8,565 nt of DNA from Tagaea sp. (lineage in GTDB: Bacteria > Pseudomonadota > Alphaproteobacteria > CACIAM-22H2), in NCBI GenBank assembly GCA_023653245.1, contig JAMNXK010000059.1:1-8565 (forward strand). The letters run 5' to 3'. Shown here in pieces: positions 5,479 to 8,565 of the stretch; the stretch's first letter is position 1; every line of letters starts with the position of its first letter. The translations under genes and the position numbers were made by a program. The notes below the pieces were generated by a model. That model saw nothing but the letters and a program-made list of their open reading frames with translations. It had not been told where the DNA came from and did not search any database.

Positions 5479-5940
5479 ATGGCGCGCAAGATGGACGGAT
5501 CGGCCTGCGAGGCGTTCGCGCGCACTTGGCGCGACGACGAGGTCGCGCATGACAGCGCCAAAGACCTGCCTTGCGCGGCACGGCTGCGCGCGCAGCTCGA
5601 GCGCGAGCGCATCGCCGCCGGCGTGTTCCGGCTGACGACCGAGGCCGGACGGCCCGGCGCCTATCGCTTCGCCGAGGTCGGCGAGAATGTGCCCAGCGTC
5701 CTGCCCTTCGCGCGTCCGGGCGCGCGGCTCGACGGCGCCTATACGTGGCTGGAGCGGCGCGACGCCGACCGGCTTCTGCAAGGGATCCTCGATGCGCGCG
5801 CCAAGCGCACGCCGGTGCGCTTGGAAGGCGCTCTGTCCCTCGGCCCGATCCGCAACGGCTTCGAGCTGGTGCTCGCACCGGCGCTGACGGACAACGAAAC
5901 CCTCGAATACTGGGGCGCGGTCGAACCGCGCGTCGCCTAA
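5479..5940 (+). CDS. Small PAS-like domain protein
   Basis: A 153-residue soluble protein with no signal peptide or membrane segment. An N-terminal helical part (1-45, acidic and basic mixed) precedes a region whose pattern resembles the short PAS_5-type domains common in Alphaproteobacteria. Strand-like GVFRLTT (48-54) and AYRFAEVG (61-68) come first, then a helix DADRLLQGILDARAKRTPV (95-113) and terminal strands FELVLAPAL (128-136) and LEYWGAVEP (142-150). No catalytic motif and no fused output domain is seen, so a stand-alone sensor or adaptor role is only a guess. The start at 5479 is set by a strong AAGGA. Its TAA overlaps the TAG of the convergent nitronate monooxygenase gene by 3 bp within the 4 bp 5937-5940. 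The gene call is firm; the family assignment is tentative. Confidence 0.72.
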   Translation: MARKMDGSACEAFARTWRDDEVAHDSAKDLPCAARLRAQLERERIAAGVFRLTTEAGRPGAYRFAEVGENVPSVLPFARPGARLDGAYTWLERRDADRLLQGILDARAKRTPVRLEGALSLGPIRNGFELVLAPALTDNETLEYWGAVEPRVA

Positions 5941-7025
5941 ACCGGTACGGCCAGCCGCGCGCAAGTTCCCGCCCACAGCGCCGCCGCCAGATCGGCGGCC
6001 GGTGCGGCCTTGGCGAGTCCGGCCGACTGCCCCGCCCAAGCCTGAATCCGCGACACGTCGTTGGCCTTGTTCGCCGCGTCGCGCATGGCTTGCGTGAGCC
6101 CCCGCTGCACCGGATAGGGTGCCGGCGGCGGCGCGTCGGGCGACGCCGCGGCACGGACATACTCGGTCGCCAGCGTGCGCCCCGGCCGTCCCGAGAAAGC
6201 GCGGGTGATCCGCGTGGTCTCGGGCGTGGCGGCACCCAGCGCGTCCGCCCAGGCCGAGGGAATGCCGGCCTCGGGCGTGCGCAGAAAACCCGTGCCGATC
6301 TGCACCGCCGACGCCCCCATCGCGAAGGCCGCCGCCATGCCGCGCGCGTCGGCGATGCCGCCCGCGGCGATCACCGGCACGTCCACCGCGCTCAGGATCG
6401 CCGGCAGCAAGGCGAACAGACCGATCGCTTCGGCTTCCGCGCGCGCGGAATCGAAAGCGCCGCGATGCCCGCCGGCTTCCGCCCCTTGCGCCACGATCGC
6501 ATCGGCACCCGCGTCGCGCGCCGCTTTGGCCTCGGCGAGGGTCGTCGCGTTGGCGAACCAAGCGATACCCCTGGCCTTCAGACGCGCCACGAACGGCGCG
6601 GGATAGAGCCCCATGATCGACGACACGACCGCCGGGCCCGCGTCGAGCACGGCTTCGCACTGCGCGTCGAAATCCGGCGGCGCGGCGTCGCCCGCCGCCG
6701 GCGCCACCGCCGGACCGAACTTCCCCAAGAAGTCGCGCAAGCGCGCTTCGTTGGCCGGATCGCGCGACGGCGGCGGATCGGGTATCCACAGATTGAGCTG
6801 GAACGCGCCGTTCGAGCGCGAACGCTGGTCGCTTGCCCAGGCGCGGATCGCGTCGGGCTTCATCAGCAACGCGCCGCACGCCGCCATGCCGCCCGCGCGC
6901 GCGATCGCGGCGGACAATTCGGGCGCGGGCACGCCCGCCATCGGCGCGAGCAGGATCGGCAGACGAAGGCCGTAACGCGCGCAAAACGCGCGGGCCGGGG
7001 CGAAGATGGGATGGGCCGGGATCAT
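5937..7025 (-). CDS. Nitronate monooxygenase (2-nitropropane dioxygenase family)
   Basis: A 362-residue FMN-dependent TIM-barrel enzyme that oxidises alkyl nitronates such as propionate 3-nitronate to carbonyl compounds and nitrite. PILLAPMAGV (23-32) is the first barrel strand with flavin contacts. QGAEAGGHRG (180-189) contains the conserved H187. AAGGIADARGMAAAFAMGAS (220-239) followed by AVQIGTGFL forms the FMN phosphate site. Length is normal for the family and no residue looks missing. FabK-like enoyl reductases share the fold, but the GGHRG motif and length favour the monooxygenase. The ATG at 7025-7023 has no Shine-Dalgarno; TAGTAT (7038-7033) ends 7 nt upstream, consistent with a leaderless transcript. 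It is convergent with the PAS-like gene and divergent from the flagellin gene. Confidence 0.9.
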   Translation of the reverse strand: MIPAHPIFAPARAFCARYGLRLPILLAPMAGVPAPELSAAIARAGGMAACGALLMKPDAIRAWASDQRSRSNGAFQLNLWIPDPPPSRDPANEARLRDFLGKFGPAVAPAAGDAAPPDFDAQCEAVLDAGPAVVSSIMGLYPAPFVARLKARGIAWFANATTLAEAKAARDAGADAIVAQGAEAGGHRGAFDSARAEAEAIGLFALLPAILSAVDVPVIAAGGIADARGMAAAFAMGASAVQIGTGFLRTPEAGIPSAWADALGAATPETTRITRAFSGRPGRTLATEYVRAAASPDAPPPAPYPVQRGLTQAMRDAANKANDVSRIQAWAGQSAGLAKAAPAADLAAALWAGTCARLAVPV

Positions 7026-7173
7026 GCCGACGATACTACACGCCCTTGCGGCGCGGCCAAACCCGCCGCACTATGTACGCCTTGGGACTTGCGGGCGGCC
7101 CCGAAGGCCGCCTCGCGCGAGAACGCGCCCGTAGGACCGCATTCTTGACCCCGCAAGGGGCGAGAGGACGGGC
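7026..7173. promoter_or_regulatory. Divergent intergenic region and flagellin leader hairpins
   Basis: These 148 bp separate the nitronate monooxygenase and flagellin starts. Near the flagellin gene are two hairpins. GCGGGCGGCC (7091-7100) pairs with GGCCGCC-T-CGC (7106-7116) around CCGAA, with one bulged T. CCCC (7149-7152) pairs with GGGG (7157-7160) around a GCAA tetraloop, just before the ribosome site GAGAGGA (7162-7168). Neither is followed by T residues, so they look like leader structures rather than terminators. I found no convincing sigma-54 (GG-N10-GC) or sigma-28 promoter. Confidence 0.45.
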
Positions 7174-8016
7174 ATGGGCGTTTCGCTGTCGGGGTCGGTG
7201 AACACGAATTCGGGCGCGCTGGCGGCGCTGGCTTCGCTGCGCCGGATCGATTCCGAGCTCTCGGTCTTCAACAAGCAGCTTCAGACCGGCTATCGCGTCG
7301 CCGACGCGTTCGACGACGCCTCGACCTTCGCGGTCGCGCAAGGCATCCGCGGCGACGTGCAGGCCTATACGGCCGTGCAAAGCTCGCTCGCCTCGGGCGT
7401 GGGTCTGGGAAGCGTCACCCAAGCGGCCCTGACGGGCGTGTCCGACGCGTCCAACAGCCTCTACGCCAAGACCGTGCAGCTCGCCGATAGCGGGATCTCC
7501 GCCAACCAGCGCACGCTCTTCGCCATCGACTTCGCCGCCTTGCAGACCCAGATCTCCAACTTCCTGACGCAAGCGAATTTCGGCGGCGCCAATCTGCTGT
7601 CCAACGGCTCGGTCTCGAAGACGTTCCTGGCCGACGTGAGCTCGAGCAATCTCACCCTCTCCACCCAGTCCGCAGTGTCGGCGGCCTATACCTCGTTCAA
7701 CGCGGTTTCGGTGTCTTCGGCCTCGGCCTCGACCGCGGCTTTGGCCACGATCACGAGCTTCCAAGGCACGGTGGCGAGCTCCCTCGCGGCCAACGCGTCG
7801 GAGAGCCGGCAGCTGACCTTGCAATCCAACTTCAACAACGCGATCGTCGACGCGCAGACGATCGCGCTGGGCGTGCTGGTGGACGCGGATATCGGCAAGG
7901 CTTCGGCCCGCGTGCAGGCGCTGCAGGTCAGCCGCCAGCTCGCCATCACCTCGCTGTCGATCGCCAACGAGCAGCCGCGCCAGCTGCTCGGCCTGTTCCC
8001 GACCTCGACGCGTTGA
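7174..8016 (+). CDS. Flagellin (compact, lacking large outer domains)
   Basis: A 280-residue filament protein exported by the flagellar type III system, so without a cleaved signal peptide. The N-terminal D0/D1 part (about 1-140) carries the alphaproteobacterial pattern NTNSGALAALASLRRI (10-25), LQTGYRVADAFDDASTFAVA (36-55) and IRGDVQAY. A short Ser/Ala/Thr-rich centre (about 145-205) replaces the D2/D3 domains. The C-terminal D1/D0 part (about 210-275) has LVDADIGKASARVQALQVSRQLAITSLSIAN and ends QLLGLF. The last five residues, PTSTR, extend past the usual LF(R) end. The start is supported by GAGAGGA 5 nt before the ATG. No other flagellar gene is in the window, so this may be an orphan or secondary flagellin. 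The stop is followed directly, with no gap, by the stop of the convergent racemase gene. Confidence 0.9.
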   Translation: MGVSLSGSVNTNSGALAALASLRRIDSELSVFNKQLQTGYRVADAFDDASTFAVAQGIRGDVQAYTAVQSSLASGVGLGSVTQAALTGVSDASNSLYAKTVQLADSGISANQRTLFAIDFAALQTQISNFLTQANFGGANLLSNGSVSKTFLADVSSSNLTLSTQSAVSAAYTSFNAVSVSSASASTAALATITSFQGTVASSLAANASESRQLTLQSNFNNAIVDAQTIALGVLVDADIGKASARVQALQVSRQLAITSLSIANEQPRQLLGLFPTSTR

Positions 8017-8565
8017 CTAGCCGAACGCGCGCGGCCGCAGGCCGAGATGGAACCACGAGATCATCGAATGGATGTCGTAGACCGGCAGCCGCACCGCGTC
8101 GGCCAGCGCCGCCGCGTAAGGCGGCATGTTGGTGCATTCGAGCACCAGCGCGCCGATCTCGGGATGGCGCGAAACCAGATCGACGCCCGCGCCGACCACG
8201 TCGCGCTCGGCGGCGGCGACGTCCATATCGGGTTTCGCCGCTTCGATCAGCACGCGGAAAAACTCGGTGCCGTTCTCCGTACCGGCGATCGGCGTGTCGA
8301 GCGGCACGCCGGCGGCTTCGAGATGCCGGGGTGTGAGCGACTTTTTCGACACCGTCACGACGCCCACGCGCTTGCCCGGCGGCAACGTCGCCTGCACCCA
8401 GGGCACTTGCATGAGTGCGGAGGTCGCCACCGGCACCTTCACCGCCTCGGCGAGTTCCTTCTGGAACAGCGACAGGAATCCGCAATTGGTGGTGATGGCT
8501 TCCGCACCCAGGCGCACCAGTTCCTGCGCCGCCGCGACGAAATCGGGCAACAGCCCGGCGGCACC
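8017..8565 (-). CDS. Aspartate/glutamate racemase family protein, 5' end outside window
   Basis: The last 182 residues are visible; the frame stays open to the right edge, so the N-terminus (probably about 50 residues) is missing. An internal TTG at 8550 is not a believable start because family-like sequence continues upstream of it. The two catalytic-cysteine regions of the Asp/Glu/hydantoin racemase superfamily are present: ITTNCGF (C28 of the visible part) and VLECTNMPPYAAAL (C144). Between them lie VPVATSALMQVPWVQ and GKRVGVVTVSKKSLTPRHLEAAGV, which match the family's domain-swap strands. The enzyme would be a cofactor-independent racemase acting on an acidic amino acid or related acid, with one Cys on each face; maleate isomerases and hydantoin racemases share this fold, so the substrate is open. 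It ends directly against the flagellin stop. Confidence 0.85.
   Translation of the reverse strand, partial: GAAGLLPDFVAAAQELVRLGAEAITTNCGFLSLFQKELAEAVKVPVATSALMQVPWVQATLPPGKRVGVVTVSKKSLTPRHLEAAGVPLDTPIAGTENGTEFFRVLIEAAKPDMDVAAAERDVVGAGVDLVSRHPEIGALVLECTNMPPYAAALADAVRLPVYDIHSMISWFHLGLRPRAFG

Noticed and set aside
7080..7100. Sigma-54 promoter for the flagellin gene
   Set aside because: TTGGGAC and TTGCGGG are loosely similar, but the required GG-N10-GC spacing is not met.
5407..7148. Two 525-residue frames on opposite strands overlapping the PAS-like and nitronate monooxygenase genes
   Set aside because: Both are shadows with biased composition; the real genes in this stretch have recognisable motifs and starts.
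8017..8550. Complete racemase gene starting at TTG 8550
   Set aside because: The open frame and family-like sequence continue to the window edge, and the remaining protein would lack the N-terminal strand of the racemase fold; it is treated as partial.

Overview
The window comes from a high-GC genome. The flagellin type, a REC-EAL response regulator, the DgcN/DgcA pair and the codon use suggest an alphaproteobacterium, perhaps Rhodospirillales-like; the lineage is inference. No rRNA, tRNA, CRISPR array or transposase gene is visible.

Layout. Positions 1-2141 are all minus strand. In order of transcription they hold a REC-EAL c-di-GMP phosphodiesterase (2141-954), a MazE-family antitoxin (918-658), a MazF/PemK toxin (661-308) and the first 103 residues of an N-acyl-D-amino-acid deacylase (311 to the left edge). 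Across a 51-bp divergent gap, the plus strand carries dgcN (2193-3197), a 271-bp palindromic non-coding element (3196-3466), dgcA (3468-4451), an FkbM-type methyltransferase (4551-5387) and a small PAS-like protein (5479-5940). A nitronate monooxygenase (7025-5937, minus) converges on the PAS-like gene. A compact flagellin (7174-8016, plus) follows. The 3' part of an Asp/Glu-racemase-family gene (minus) abuts the flagellin stop and runs off the right edge.

How the genes fit together. Four genes point to D-amino-acid metabolism: the deacylase, dgcN (D-glutamate N-acetyltransferase), dgcA (N-acetyl-D-glutamate racemase) and the Asp/Glu racemase. They are not one operon, so a shared role is inference. 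DgcN and DgcA together would turn D-Glu into N-acetyl-L-Glu, which a deacetylase elsewhere could convert to L-Glu.

The most unusual structure is the 271-bp element between dgcN and dgcA. Its 33-bp terminal inverted repeats match at 31 positions. Two further nested stem systems fill most of its interior. Its left end includes two bases of the dgcN stop codon, and its right end carries the Shine-Dalgarno sequence of dgcA. It looks like a MITE-like or REP-like element that has become part of the operon and may act as an RNA switch.
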